A stretch of 64,000 bases of DNA, from positions 558,001-622,000 of the forward strand of contig NZ_CP065037.1 in assembly GCF_019924635.1 (NCBI RefSeq), given 5' to 3'. Below are positions 24,492-33,817 of the stretch, piece by piece. The DNA is from Leifsonia sp. ZF2019. GTDB lineage: Bacteria; Actinomycetota; Actinomycetes; Actinomycetales; Microbacteriaceae. Numbering within the stretch: the stretch's first letter is position 1; every line of letters starts with the position of its first letter. The position numbers and the translations under genes are program-made. The notes beneath the pieces were generated by a model. It worked only from the letters and a program-made list of their open reading frames with translations. It had not been told where the DNA came from and did no database searches.

Positions 24492-26411
24492 ATGACGCCG
24501 CAGTCGCCACCGCAGCTCTGGCGCGGGCGGTCGGCCGGGGGATGGGCGGCGCTGCTCGCGGGACTCGTCGTCGGCGCCCCGCTCACCCTCGTGGTGGGCG
24601 TCGTGCTGCTGGCGCTCGGTGCCGTGGCGGCCGTGGTCGGGACGGCGGGATGGCTCGTCGGGATGGCCGCCGCGTGGGTCTGGTACGTCGTGCAGCGCGC
24701 GCGGCGCGTGCCGTATCCGTTCCCTTCGCCGCCGCCCACCCGGCGTCGGGCGCGCCGTATCGCGCTGAGCGGCCTCTACCTCTCGCTCGTCCCGCGCACG
24801 GTCGGCGGCGCGGCGCGGCTCGCCGGTTGGCTGCTCGCCCCGCTGGCGCTGGGAGCGGGGGTGGCGGGTCTCGTCTTCCCGCGCTGGCGCGCGCGGCCGT
24901 ACCTGGCGGTGTTCACGCTGCCCGGTCTGCTGCGCAAGGTCGTCGGCCTGGGTCGGCGGCGCGGCCTGCTCCGCGACGGGCACGACGCCCGGCTGCTCGG
25001 CTACGACGAGTTCCTGGCGCAGGCGTTCCCCCTGCTCCACGACTTCTTCACCTGGTGGGCCGACCCGGATTCGCGTGCTCCGTACCGTCCGCCCGCGACG
25101 ATGGCCGACTCGACCGCGGCGCGCCTCGGGCTCCGGCTCGGCCCGGCACCGGACCCGCTGGGAGCACCGGGGCTCGCCGCGGGCGCCATGCGCAGGCGGG
25201 CCGTGCGGTCGCTGCGGGAGGTCTTCCTCAGCCAGCGGGAGATCGACGACCTCTGCGACCCCGACCTCGACGACCGCGCCGACGTCGCGGTCATCCGCGT
25301 GATCAGCCGCGTCGAGGAGTCCGGTCGGCGCCGGTGGATCGTCCAGCTCCCGAGCACGAAGTCGTGGCATCCACGGGCCGGCGCGGCGCCCAATGACCTC
25401 ACCGCCGATCTCGTGATCGGTACCGAGCGGCAGGCGACGATCACGCGCGCCGCGATCGCGACCATGCGCGCGGCCGGGATCCGCACCGGCGAGCCGGTGC
25501 TCCTCACCGGCTTCAGCCTCGGCGGGATGGTCGCCGCTCAGATCGCCGTCTCCGCCGCGGCGGACGGCTTCGCGGTGACCCATCTCGTCGTCGGCGGCTC
25601 TCCGCTCGGGAGGTTCCGGCTGCCGTCGGGTGTCCACGCGCTGTCGCTGGAGCATGTGCTCGACATCGTCCCGCGCATCGACGGCCGCGACAACGCGGTG
25701 AGCTCCGCTGCGGGGGGACTGCTCACGGTGAAGGCGAGACCGCCGCTCACCGTCGGGTTCCGGCTCGGAGCCCTCCACCAGTCGACCGCGTACGCCGACA
25801 CCGCGGCGGTCGTTGAGGCCCGGCCACCGGACGAGCGCGTCGCCGCCTTCCTCCGCGAGCTCGCCCCCTTCCTCGGGCCCGGTCAGCTCGTCGACGACCG
25901 CGCGGCCCTGCGCGCCGGCGACCTCCCTCCGCGCGCCGCCGTACCGCTGTACCTGCGGAGCACCGTGGAGGAGGGGATCACCCGGCTGAGTCTCCGCCAG
26001 ACGGTGCGGCGCATCCCCGGCGTGATCGCGGTGGACGTCTACCAGTCGCGCTCGGGGTTCGCGACGACGGTGATCTGGAACGCCGACATCCTGGCCACGG
26101 CACTCGCACCGTGGCCCTCTCGCCGCGGGCGTGCCGCCGTCTATCGGGGGCTCCTCTCGCTGCTCGGCAGGCGGGGAGCGGTCGGCGTGCACCTCCGTGT
26201 GCAGGCCAAGCGCACGCCCGGCATCACGTGGGAGGCGACGCTGCAGCGTGCCGCCGACGGCCGCTGGCGCGAGACGATCGACATCACGATCGACGATCGC
26301 GCCGACCCGGCCGAGGTGGCGCGGCTGTTCCCCGGCGGCACGGCGCCGATCGAGCTCCTGCACCCACCGCGCGCTTTCGGCCCGGTGGTGGGCGTGGCGT
26401 CGCCGCGCTGA
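24492..26411 (+). CDS. Membrane-anchored alpha/beta-hydrolase-like protein, 639 aa
   Basis: Two N-terminal hydrophobic segments (about 20-70, 85-130) precede a large soluble region. An alpha/beta-hydrolase nucleophile elbow is visible in VLLTGFSLGGMVAAQIAVSA (GFSLGG). A strand-helix context and RWIVQLPSTKSWHP precede it. A later part with VSLRQTVRRIPGVIAVDVYQ-like sequence is unassigned. A lipase/esterase or cutinase-like role is possible. The catalytic Asp and His were not located with confidence. It starts at ATG 24492 and is separated from the PPK2 gene by 37 bp. Confidence 0.7.
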   Translation: MTPQSPPQLWRGRSAGGWAALLAGLVVGAPLTLVVGVVLLALGAVAAVVGTAGWLVGMAAAWVWYVVQRARRVPYPFPSPPPTRRRARRIALSGLYLSLVPRTVGGAARLAGWLLAPLALGAGVAGLVFPRWRARPYLAVFTLPGLLRKVVGLGRRRGLLRDGHDARLLGYDEFLAQAFPLLHDFFTWWADPDSRAPYRPPATMADSTAARLGLRLGPAPDPLGAPGLAAGAMRRRAVRSLREVFLSQREIDDLCDPDLDDRADVAVIRVISRVEESGRRRWIVQLPSTKSWHPRAGAAPNDLTADLVIGTERQATITRAAIATMRAAGIRTGEPVLLTGFSLGGMVAAQIAVSAAADGFAVTHLVVGGSPLGRFRLPSGVHALSLEHVLDIVPRIDGRDNAVSSAAGGLLTVKARPPLTVGFRLGALHQSTAYADTAAVVEARPPDERVAAFLRELAPFLGPGQLVDDRAALRAGDLPPRAAVPLYLRSTVEEGITRLSLRQTVRRIPGVIAVDVYQSRSGFATTVIWNADILATALAPWPSRRGRAAVYRGLLSLLGRRGAVGVHLRVQAKRTPGITWEATLQRAADGRWRETIDITIDDRADPAEVARLFPGGTAPIELLHPPRAFGPVVGVASPR

Positions 26412-26448
26412 CATCCCTACGATGGACCCACCCGACCGAGGAGGAACC

Positions 26449-27303
26449 GTGGGACGAGAGAGCTATTGGAGCGCGGACCCGGACGGACTGCTTCGCGTCG
26501 ACGCCGGCTTCCGGCTCGCCGATCGTGATCCCGGTGCGAAGCCCGCCTTCGACGGTGGCAAGCAGGAGGGCGTGTCGGCGCTCGCCGAGGGAGCGGGCAT
26601 CCTCGCCGACCTGCAGGAGCGTCTCTACGCGGCGGCCACACAGGGCGATCAGCGCCGGGTGCTGCTGGTGCTGCAGGCGATGGACACGGCCGGCAAGGGC
26701 GGCATCGTCTCGCATGTCGTCGGCGCGATGAACCCGGGCGGCGTGCGGTACGCCGGGTTCAAGAAGCCGACCGCGGAGGAGCTCGCCCACGACTTCCTCT
26801 GGCGCATCGAGAAGGCTCTCCCGGGTGCCGGGCAGGTCGGCGTGTTCGACCGGTCGCACTACGAGGACGTGCTGATCGGACGCGTGCGCAGGCTCGCCCC
26901 CGCCGAGGAGATCGAGCGCCGGTATCGCGCCATCAACGACTTCGAGCGGGAGCTCGTCGAGACCGGGACGACCCTGGTGAAGGTGATGCTGCACCTCGGC
27001 AAGGACGAGCAGCGGAAACGCCTGCAGGACCGCCTGGACCGGCCGGAGAAGCGCTGGAAGTTCAACCCCGGCGACGTGGACGAGCGCCTGCTGTGGGACG
27101 ACTACCAGGAGGCGTACCAGGTCGTCTTCGATCGCACCTCAACCGCGTACGCTCCCTGGTTCGTCGTGCCCGCGAACCGCAAGTGGTACGCGCGCATCGC
27201 GGTGCAGCACCTGCTGATCGACGCCCTCGAGCGCCTGGACCTCGGCTGGCCAGAACCGGACTACGACGTCGACGAGCAGCGCGCCCGACTCGCGGCGAGC
27301 TGA
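26449..27303 (+). CDS. ppk2: Polyphosphate kinase 2 family protein
   Basis: 284 residues from GTG at 26449 with GAGGAGG upstream. Class I PPK2-type: Walker A-like LVLQAMDTAGKGGIVSHVVG (about 73-92), GVFDRSHYEDVLIGRVRRLA (Walker B Asp and the conserved RSHYE), and lid-region EQRKRLQDRLDRPEKRWKFN then WDDYQEAYQVVFDRTST and VPANRKWYARIAVQHLL. It phosphorylates ADP/GDP or AMP using polyphosphate in the cytoplasm. A single domain of normal length. Confidence 0.93.
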   Translation: MGRESYWSADPDGLLRVDAGFRLADRDPGAKPAFDGGKQEGVSALAEGAGILADLQERLYAAATQGDQRRVLLVLQAMDTAGKGGIVSHVVGAMNPGGVRYAGFKKPTAEELAHDFLWRIEKALPGAGQVGVFDRSHYEDVLIGRVRRLAPAEEIERRYRAINDFERELVETGTTLVKVMLHLGKDEQRKRLQDRLDRPEKRWKFNPGDVDERLLWDDYQEAYQVVFDRTSTAYAPWFVVPANRKWYARIAVQHLLIDALERLDLGWPEPDYDVDEQRARLAAS

Positions 27304-27325
27304 CGCCCACCCGGCGGAACGCGGG

Positions 27326-28615
27326 TCAGCCGAACGCCTCCACGATCGGCCGGAACTTCATCGTGGTCTCGGCGAGTTCGCGTTCCGGATCCGAATCGGC
27401 CACGATGCCCGCGCCGGCGTACGCCGTGAGGTCCCCACCGGGGTCGAGCTGCGCGCAACGGAGGGCGATCGCCCACTCGCCGTCGCCGTCGCCACCGACC
27501 CAGCCGACCGGTCCGGCGTAGCGGCCGCGGTCGAACGGCTCGAGCTCGCGGATGAGGGCGAGCGCGTCGGGAGTCGGAGTGCCGGCGACGGCGGCCGTCG
27601 GGTGGAGGGCGTCGGCGAGGTCGAGCGAACTCGCCCCGTCGCTGAGGGTGCCGGCCACATCGGTGGCGAGGTGCCACAGGTTCGGAAGCTTGAGGGTGAA
27701 GGGGAGATCGCTCGCGTCGAGGTCTGCGCTGTGCGGGCGCAGGGCGTCGAGCACGCTCGCGACGGCGAAGCGGTGCTCCTGCTGGTCCTTCGTGCTGCTC
27801 GCCAGCGTGACGGCGGCGTCATGGTCGGAGGCGGCGTCGGTCCCGCGCGAGATCGTGCCGGCGAGGACGCGAGCGGTCACCGTGCCGTGGTGCACGCGCA
27901 CCAACGTCTCGGGTGAGGAGCCGACGAGACCGTCGACGGCGAACGTCCAGCACTCCGGATAGCCCAGGGCGAGCTCGACGAGGGCGCGGCGGATGTCGGA
28001 CTCCAGCGGCAGGTGCCCGCGCAGGTCGCGGGCGAGGACGGTCTTGGAGAGGTCGTGCTCGCGGATACGGGCGACGGCGGCCGTCACGGCTTGCCGGTAG
28101 CCGTCCTTGCCGAGGCGGCCGGGGAGGAGCGTGAGCCGGTACTCGTCGCCGAATGCGGTCGGGCGGGGGAGCGCGGGCGCCGCCGAGGAGGCGGACCCCT
28201 CGGCGGGGTCGGGCTGCGTCAGCGGGCGGATGCGGGTGATCCAGCTCGTGCTCCCGCGGCGTCCGATCACGATCTCGGGGACGATCAGGGTGCTCGTCGC
28301 GGCGCTCTCGTCGGCGAACGCGAAGGTGCCGAAAGCGACGAGCCCGGAGCCGGGCGTCGCCACGGCGTCGGTCACCGTCGCGGCCTCGACCGTCGCCCGC
28401 CAGGCTGCGGACGCGTCGCTGATGCGGTCGGGGCCGGAGAACTCGAGCCGGAGCGCCTCGCCGATGCCGGCGATCCCCTCGCCCTTCCTGATCCAGAGGA
28501 GCGGATGGTGGGCGTCGATGAAGGGGATGAGCTGGCGGACGTCGTCGAGGGGTGTGGTCTCGACCAAGAGCGCCGTCACGTCCGTCGCCTGTCGCGTGGT
28601 CGCTGGTGCTGTCAC
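27326..28615 (-). CDS. menF: Isochorismate synthase (menaquinone pathway)
   Basis: 429 residues. A chorismate-binding enzyme of the MenF/EntC type. The C-terminal half has LSKTVLARDLRGHLPLESDI, GSSPETLVRVHHGTVTARVL, AGTISRG, then DLADALHPTAAVAGTPTPDA and GPVGWVGGDGDGEWAIALRC, ending in YAGAGIVADSDPERELAETT. These are the standard MenF blocks. It converts chorismate to isochorismate. It is divergent from menG (28738), another menaquinone gene, which supports MenF over EntC or salicylate synthase. Confidence 0.9.
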   Translation of the reverse strand: MTAPATTRQATDVTALLVETTPLDDVRQLIPFIDAHHPLLWIRKGEGIAGIGEALRLEFSGPDRISDASAAWRATVEAATVTDAVATPGSGLVAFGTFAFADESAATSTLIVPEIVIGRRGSTSWITRIRPLTQPDPAEGSASSAAPALPRPTAFGDEYRLTLLPGRLGKDGYRQAVTAAVARIREHDLSKTVLARDLRGHLPLESDIRRALVELALGYPECWTFAVDGLVGSSPETLVRVHHGTVTARVLAGTISRGTDAASDHDAAVTLASSTKDQQEHRFAVASVLDALRPHSADLDASDLPFTLKLPNLWHLATDVAGTLSDGASSLDLADALHPTAAVAGTPTPDALALIRELEPFDRGRYAGPVGWVGGDGDGEWAIALRCAQLDPGGDLTAYAGAGIVADSDPERELAETTMKFRPIVEAFG

Positions 28616-28737
28616 CGCTACAGCCTACGCCCGGGACGCTGGGCGCCGGATGCGCGCCCGCTGCACGTTCGCCCCGCAGATCCCGTCCATCCCGCCCGCG
28701 GAATGCACGGGATCACAGGGCAGCCTAAGCTGGTGTG

Positions 28738-29865
28738 GTGAGTAAGGCCGACCTCGACAAAAAGCCCGCCCAGGTCGCCGCCATGTTCGACGAGGTGTCC
28801 ACCCACTACGACCGGACGAACACCGTCCTTTCCGTGGGCAACGCATCCCTCTGGCGAGTGGCGACGACGCGTGCCGTGAGCCCGCGCGCCGGCGAGAGGA
28901 TCCTCGACGTCGCCGCCGGGACGGGCACATCGAGCGCCTCTCTCGCCCGCGACGGCGCGAGCGTGGTCGCCGCCGACTTCTCCGAGGGGATGATCGAGGT
29001 CGGGCGCCGCCGCCAGGCGGGCAACCCCTATGTCACCTTCGTGCAGGCCGACGCGACGCAGCTCCCGTTCGACGACGACGAGTTCGACGCCGTGACGATC
29101 TCGTTCGGCCTCCGCAACATCGTCGACCCGCAGAAGGCGCTCGCCGAGTTCTACCGGGTCACCAAGCCGGGCGGCCGCGTCGTCATCTGCGAGTTCTCCC
29201 ACCCCCCTGTCGGGCTGATCCGCGCGGGATACGGCGCCTACCTCAAGTACGGCATGCCTCTGCTCGCCAAGGTCGCCAGCTCCAACCCTGCCGCCTATGA
29301 GTACCTGATGGACTCCATCCAGGCATGGCCGGCTCAGCCCGAGCTCGCCGCGTGGCTGCGCGACGCCGGGTACGAGGCGGTCGCCTGGCGCAACCTGACC
29401 GCCGGCATCGTCGCTCTGCACCGCGGCCGCAAGCCCCTCACCGCGAAGACTGCCGCGGCCCCGGCGGCGAAGCCTGCTGCTGCAGCGAAGGCCACGGCTG
29501 CGAAGAAGCCCACGCCGACCGCGAAGAGCTCTGCGAAGCCTGCTGCCGCCGCGAAGCCTGCTGCCGCCGCGAAGCCCGCTTCTGCTGCGAAGCCTGCTGC
29601 TGCGCCGAAGCCTGCTGCCGCGAAAAAGCCTGCTGCCGCGAAAAAGCCTGCTTCTGCCGAGAAGGCCGCCGGCGGCGCCACGTCCGCTGCCGCGAAGAAG
29701 CCTGCTGCCGCGGCGAAGCCTGCTGCCGCCGCGAAGCCTGCTTCTGCCGCGAAAAAGCCTGCTTCTGCTGCGAAGCCTGCTGCCGCGAAGAAGCCGACCA
29801 CCGCGAAGAAGCCCGCCGCCGGCGGCACGTCCGCGACACCGTCCGTCCCACCCGAGGGGGAGTAG
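28738..29865 (+). CDS. menG: Demethylmenaquinone methyltransferase with long Ala/Lys/Pro-rich C-terminal tail
   Basis: 375 residues from GTG at 28738 (a second GTG at 28735 is adjacent). Residues 1-230 are a normal UbiE/MenG SAM methyltransferase: MFDEVSTHYDRTNTVLSVGN, ILDVAAGTGTSSASLA, DATQLPFDDDEFDAVTISFG, and the C-terminal VAWRNLTAGIVALHRG. It makes menaquinone from demethylmenaquinone. Residues from about 235 onward form a repetitive KPAAAAKPAAAAKKPAS-type tail of some 140 residues, like histone H1 or bacterial HU-tail sequences; most MenG proteins end at about 240. The tail is in frame and followed directly by the polyprenyl synthase start. Confidence 0.92.
   Translation: MSKADLDKKPAQVAAMFDEVSTHYDRTNTVLSVGNASLWRVATTRAVSPRAGERILDVAAGTGTSSASLARDGASVVAADFSEGMIEVGRRRQAGNPYVTFVQADATQLPFDDDEFDAVTISFGLRNIVDPQKALAEFYRVTKPGGRVVICEFSHPPVGLIRAGYGAYLKYGMPLLAKVASSNPAAYEYLMDSIQAWPAQPELAAWLRDAGYEAVAWRNLTAGIVALHRGRKPLTAKTAAAPAAKPAAAAKATAAKKPTPTAKSSAKPAAAAKPAAAAKPASAAKPAAAPKPAAAKKPAAAKKPASAEKAAGGATSAAAKKPAAAAKPAAAAKPASAAKKPASAAKPAAAKKPTTAKKPAAGGTSATPSVPPEGE
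29450..29850 (+). repeat. Degenerate short repeats encoding the MenG KPA tail
   Basis: Repeats of about 12-24 bp built on GCGAAGCCTGCTGCC and GCGAAGAAGCCTGCT variants run through the 3' third of menG. They encode Ala/Lys/Pro and have probably expanded by slippage. Confidence 0.75.
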
Positions 29866-30944
29866 TGCCACGAAGTGTTCCTGCGGTGCGCCGGCCCGCG
29901 TCGGTGTCCAGCCAGCTGGGCCTGACCGAGCGGATCTTCGCCCGCGGTGAGGATCGTGCCCTCGCGGCGGCCATCGATGACGGCCTGGTCGCGATCGAGG
30001 ACGGTCTGCGCGCGCAGATGCGATTCGCCGACGACCTGGCGGACGTGACGACCCGATATCTGCTCGAGGCCGGCGGCAAGCGGGTGCGCCCGATGCTGAC
30101 GCTCCTCGCGGCGCAGCTCGGCGGGGGGACCACGGACAAGGTGCTGCAGGCCGCTCAGGCGGTCGAGATCACGCACCTGGCCTCGCTGTACCACGACGAC
30201 GTGATGGACGATTCGCACATGCGGCGCGGGGTGCCGAGCGCCCAGTTCGTGTGGGGCAACTCCGTCGCGGTGCTCACCGGCGACCTGCTCTTCGCCCGCG
30301 CGAGCAAGCTGGTCTCCGCGTTGGGCACCCGCGCGATCGAGCTGCAGGCGGACACCTTCGAACGGCTCTGTCTCGGGCAGCTGCACGAGACCATCGGCCC
30401 GCAGGAGGGCGAGGACTCGATCGCCCACTACATCAAGGTGCTCGAGGACAAGACGGGCTCGCTGATCGCCGTCGCCGCGCAGATGGGCGTGGTCTTCTCG
30501 GGTGCGGACGAACGCTACGAGCAGCCGGTCGTGACGTTCGGTGAGAAGATCGGCGTCGCGTTCCAGATCATCGACGACGTGATCGACCTCTCCGCCAAGG
30601 GCGTCGAGGAGACCGGCAAGACCCCGGGCAATGACCTCCGCGCCGGCGTCGCGACCCTTCCCGTGCTGCGCCTGCGCGAGCGTGCCGGCGCGGATCCTGC
30701 CGCCGCCGAGCTGCTCGAGCGGCTCGAACGCGACGTGATCGGGACGGCCGAGGAGGGCGAGGTCACTCCGGAGGCCGTGGCCGCCATCGCCGCGCTGCGC
30801 GAGCACGAGGTCACCCACCAGACCCTGGAAGAGGCCCACCGATGGGCGCGCGAGGCCGTCGAGGCGCTCGCCCCGCTGCCGGACGGACCTGTCAAGAAGG
30901 CGCTCGTCCGTTTCGCGGACTCGATCGTCGAACGTTCCAGCTGA
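29865..30944 (+). CDS. Trans-polyprenyl diphosphate synthase (menaquinone side chain)
   Basis: 359 residues from GTG at 29865, overlapping the menG stop by one base. Family FPPS-like: first Asp-rich motif LASLYHDDVMDD, second motif FQIIDDVIDLSAKG, plus GGKRVRPMLTLLAAQLGGG and GDLLFARASKLVSALGTR. In this operon it most likely makes the long (octa- or nona-) prenyl diphosphate for menaquinone (HepT/GrcC-like). The chain length cannot be read. The N-terminus (PRSVPAVRRPASVSSQ) is a short non-conserved extension. Confidence 0.93.
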   Translation: MPRSVPAVRRPASVSSQLGLTERIFARGEDRALAAAIDDGLVAIEDGLRAQMRFADDLADVTTRYLLEAGGKRVRPMLTLLAAQLGGGTTDKVLQAAQAVEITHLASLYHDDVMDDSHMRRGVPSAQFVWGNSVAVLTGDLLFARASKLVSALGTRAIELQADTFERLCLGQLHETIGPQEGEDSIAHYIKVLEDKTGSLIAVAAQMGVVFSGADERYEQPVVTFGEKIGVAFQIIDDVIDLSAKGVEETGKTPGNDLRAGVATLPVLRLRERAGADPAAAELLERLERDVIGTAEEGEVTPEAVAAIAALREHEVTHQTLEEAHRWAREAVEALAPLPDGPVKKALVRFADSIVERSS

Positions 30945-30962
30945 GCACGAAGGACACAACGC

Positions 30963-32345
30963 ATGACCAAACTCCGACTGGCCATCGTCGGCGCCGGGCC
31001 TGCCGGCATCTACGCCGCGGACATCCTGCTCAAGGCGGAACGCGGATTCGACGTGTCGATCGACCTGTTCGAGCAGCTGCCCGCGCCCTATGGTCTCGTG
31101 CGCTACGGCGTCGCGCCGGACCACCCTCGCATCAAGGGGATCATCACGGCGCTGCGCGACGTTCTCGACCGCGGCGACATCCGCATCTTCGGCAACGTCA
31201 CCTTCGGGACGGACATCACGCTCGACGACCTCAAGCGGCACTACAACGCCGTGATCTTCGCGACGGGAGCCGTGCGCGACGCCGGTCTGGACATCCCCGG
31301 CATCGATCTGACGGGCTCCTACGGCGCCGCCGACTTCGTCAGCTGGTTCGACGGGCACCCCGACGTGCCCCGCACCTGGCCGTTGGAGGCCGAGTCGGTC
31401 GCGGTGATCGGCAACGGGAACGTCGCCCTCGACGTCTCGCGGATCCTGGCCAAGCACGCCGAGGACCTCCTGCCGACCGAGATCCCCGACAACGTCTTCG
31501 AGATCCTCAAGGACTCGCCCGTGACCGACGTGCACGTCTTCGGGCGCCGCGGCCCGGCCCAGGTGAAGTTCACGCCGCTGGAACTGCGCGAGCTGGGCGA
31601 GCTGCGCGACGTCGACATGATCGTCTACGACGAGGACTTCGACTACGACGAGCAGTCGAAGGACGCGATCGCCAGCAACAAGCAGGTCATGGTGATCGAC
31701 CGCGTGCTGCAGCAGTGGCGTCAGCGCGAGGTCGGTTCGGCCTCCCGTCGCCTGCACCTGCACTTCTACGCCAAGCCGTTGGAGGTGCTGTCGGACGACG
31801 ACGGTCGCGTGCGGGCGATCCGCTACGAGCGCACCGAGCCGGACGGCGAAGGCGGCGTGCGTGGCACCGGCGAGGTGCGCGAGATCGAGATCCAGGCCCT
31901 GTACCGCGCCGTCGGCTACTTCGGATCCCCGCTGCCCGACATCCCCTTCGACAAGAAGCACGGCGTCATCCCGAACCACGAGGGTCAGGTGCTCCGCACG
32001 GAGGACAACGAGCGCATGTACGGCGTCTACGCCACAGGGTGGATCAAGCGCGGCCCCGTGGGGCTCATCGGGCACACCAAGTCCGATGCGATGGAGACGA
32101 TCAAGCACGTGATCAACGATCAGGGAAACTGGTGGTCCCCCACCGACCCTGATGAGGAATCGGTGGAGAACCTGCTCCGCGAACGAGGTGTGGAGTACAC
32201 CGATCTCGACGGCTGGCACAACCTCGACGAGCACGAGCAGGCGCTCGGAGCCGAGCGTGGTCGCGCCCGCATCAAGGTCGTCCCGCGCGACGAGATGGTG
32301 CGCGTGTCGAACCGCACGGCCGTCTCCGCCTCGACCGAGGACTAG
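30963..32345 (+). CDS. fprA: Ferredoxin/flavodoxin-NADP+ reductase, FprA type
   Basis: 460 residues. An adrenodoxin-reductase-like flavoprotein: FAD motif LAIVGAGPAGIYAADILLKA, YGLVRYGVAPDHPRIKGI, NADP motif VAVIGNGNVALDVSRILAKH, VFGRRGPAQVKFTPLELREL, and the C-terminal VYATGWIKRGPVGLIGHTKS. It moves electrons between NADPH and ferredoxin in the cytoplasm. It starts 18 bp after the prenyl synthase and is probably in the same transcript. Its stop codon TAG (32343-32345) is part of the CTAG at the left end of an IS5-family element. Confidence 0.95.
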   Translation: MTKLRLAIVGAGPAGIYAADILLKAERGFDVSIDLFEQLPAPYGLVRYGVAPDHPRIKGIITALRDVLDRGDIRIFGNVTFGTDITLDDLKRHYNAVIFATGAVRDAGLDIPGIDLTGSYGAADFVSWFDGHPDVPRTWPLEAESVAVIGNGNVALDVSRILAKHAEDLLPTEIPDNVFEILKDSPVTDVHVFGRRGPAQVKFTPLELRELGELRDVDMIVYDEDFDYDEQSKDAIASNKQVMVIDRVLQQWRQREVGSASRRLHLHFYAKPLEVLSDDDGRVRAIRYERTEPDGEGGVRGTGEVREIEIQALYRAVGYFGSPLPDIPFDKKHGVIPNHEGQVLRTEDNERMYGVYATGWIKRGPVGLIGHTKSDAMETIKHVINDQGNWWSPTDPDEESVENLLRERGVEYTDLDGWHNLDEHEQALGAERGRARIKVVPRDEMVRVSNRTAVSASTED

Positions 32346-33280
32346 GGCGTGTAGCTAAACGCATTTGGGTGCGTTGGGGTGAGTCTTGGACCCGTGTCGC
32401 GTGATGTGATCTCGGATGAGGCGTGGGCGGTGATCGGTCCGTTGTTCCCATCGGTGAAGTCGACGGGTCGGCCGCCGGTGGATCGGCGTACGGTGGTCGA
32501 GGCGACGGCGTGGCGGTTCCGGACCGGGGCGCCGTGGAGGGATGTGCCGGAGCGGTTCGGGAACTGGAACACGATCTACAAGAACTTCAACCGGTGGTCC
32601 GGGCAGGGTGTGTGGGCGCGGGTGTTGGAGAAGACGCAGTCGCTCGCGCAGCGGTCCGGAGATTTGGACTGGGTCGCGTCGATCGATTCCACGATCGTGC
32701 GCGTGCACCAGCACGGAGCGACCCTGCCACGCGCCACGGGGGGCTACATCGAACTACAAGAAGTTTGGTGACGAGCCGCCCGATCACGCGATCGGTCGCT
32801 CCCGCGGCGGTCTGACGACCAAGAGCCACCTCGTCTGCGACGGGAAGGGCCGCGCGCTGGCGTTCGTTCTCACGTCAGGGCAGACGGCGGATACGAGCAT
32901 GCTGACCGCGACGCTCAGCGAGATCCGCGTCCCCGGTGCCCGCGGCAGACCACGCTCACTCCCGGACCGAGTGCTCGCGGACAAGGGCTACCCTTCGAAG
33001 GCGAACCGGGCTTGGTTGCGGGAACGAGGGATCTCGGTGACGATCCCGGAGCGCGACGATCAGATCGCCTACCGACGCAAGCGGCGCGGGCGGCCGATCG
33101 ACTTCGGTGAGCAGCAGCGGGCCCGCTACCGCGGCCGAAATGTCGTCGAGCGGTGCTTCAACAAGCTCAAACAATGGCGCGGGATCGCGATGCGCTCAGA
33201 CAAGACCGCCCGCAACTACTATGCCGGGCTCTGCCTCGCCGCCACCCTCCACTGGGTAGGGACGCTCACGACCTGACGAG
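32346..33280 (+). mobile_element. IS5-family (IS427-like, two-frame) insertion sequence, right end not recognised
   Basis: The left end GGCGTGTAGCTAAACGC follows CTAG (32342-32345) and matches the first 7 bp of the intact IS5 copies at 52 and 61 kb. The transposase spans two frames. No matching inverted repeat (…ACACGCC-CTAG) is found after 33276, so the right end is lost or diverged. It is a different IS from the other copies: same family, different protein. Confidence 0.82.
32394..33276 (+). CDS. IS5-family transposase, orfA/orfB in two frames
   Basis: OrfA (GTG at 32394 to 32771) has the DUF4096-type N-terminus VSRDVISDEAWAVIGPLFPS and WRFRTGAPWRDVPERFGNWN, and includes the first catalytic Asp in ASIDSTIVRVHQHGA. 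OrfB continues in the +1 frame from about 32740, with GRSRGGLTTKSHLVCDGKGR, the second Asp in VLADKGYPSKANR, and the catalytic Glu in YRGRNVVERCFNKLKQWRGI. The frames join at a GGGGGG run (about 32739-32744), which suggests programmed frameshifting, as in other IS427-group elements, or a simple inactivating slip. Confidence 0.85.
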
Positions 33281-33295
33281 CGCGAGGTCGGACCT

Positions 33296-33817
33296 TCAGA
33301 TGTCGAGGTCCTCGACGTCGGGGACCGTGAGCGCTGTCATCGTGGCTTGGACCAGCTCTGGCGGTAACTCGTTCGCCATCGCCGCAGTATCGGGGAAGAC
33401 CGACAGAGATCGTTGACCTGACCGCCACCAGTCTTCCGACCACGTCCTTGGGTTGTTCCATACGGGGGCGTCCTCGTGTGGTGAGATGAAGAGTCGCCAG
33501 TTCGGACCCTCGCGCTGGTAGACCGCGATCTGTCCTCCGGAGGTCGCATACACGCGGTAGGTGATCGAGCGCGAACCGTCCTGACTCTCGAACCGCAAGA
33601 GCTGACGCCCCGTAAAACGCTTCACCGTGATCACCGGGCCATCGCTGACGTCGACTTCGACTTCGCCCATCTTCTCCGCTCCTCGCTCCTGCTCTCGTGC
33701 TGCGACGAACAACCGCAGGCCTGAAGCCACTGCGGCAGAGAGCCCCCCGGCAAGTTCCGCCGCCCGGTCGAATAGCGCCGCATCGTCAGCAGACACATAC
33801 ACGTTCCGAGTAGCCAT
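33296..33817 (-). CDS. EXLDI family protein with N-terminal ribbon-helix-helix-like segment
   Basis: 173 residues from ATG at 33817. It ends EDLDI, the C-terminal signature that names the actinobacterial EXLDI family. The first 45 residues (MATRNVYVSADDAALFDRAA, then ELAGGLSAAVASGLRLFVAA) look like a short DNA-binding RHH or helical module. The middle is beta-rich (SDGPVITVKRFTGRQLLRFE, ITYRVYATSGGQIAVYQREG). Its function is unknown. A perfect palindrome overlaps its start codon, which suggests autoregulation. Confidence 0.78.
   Translation of the reverse strand: MATRNVYVSADDAALFDRAAELAGGLSAAVASGLRLFVAAREQERGAEKMGEVEVDVSDGPVITVKRFTGRQLLRFESQDGSRSITYRVYATSGGQIAVYQREGPNWRLFISPHEDAPVWNNPRTWSEDWWRSGQRSLSVFPDTAAMANELPPELVQATMTALTVPDVEDLDI

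Noticed and set aside
22911..26414. 1167-codon minus-strand open frame
   Set aside because: Only its last 233 codons (from 23612) are a real GntR protein. The rest is antisense to the hydrolase and runs through the other GntR gene out of frame.
29334..32234. 966-codon minus-strand open frame
   Set aside because: Antisense to menG, the prenyl synthase and fprA, all of which show full family motifs.
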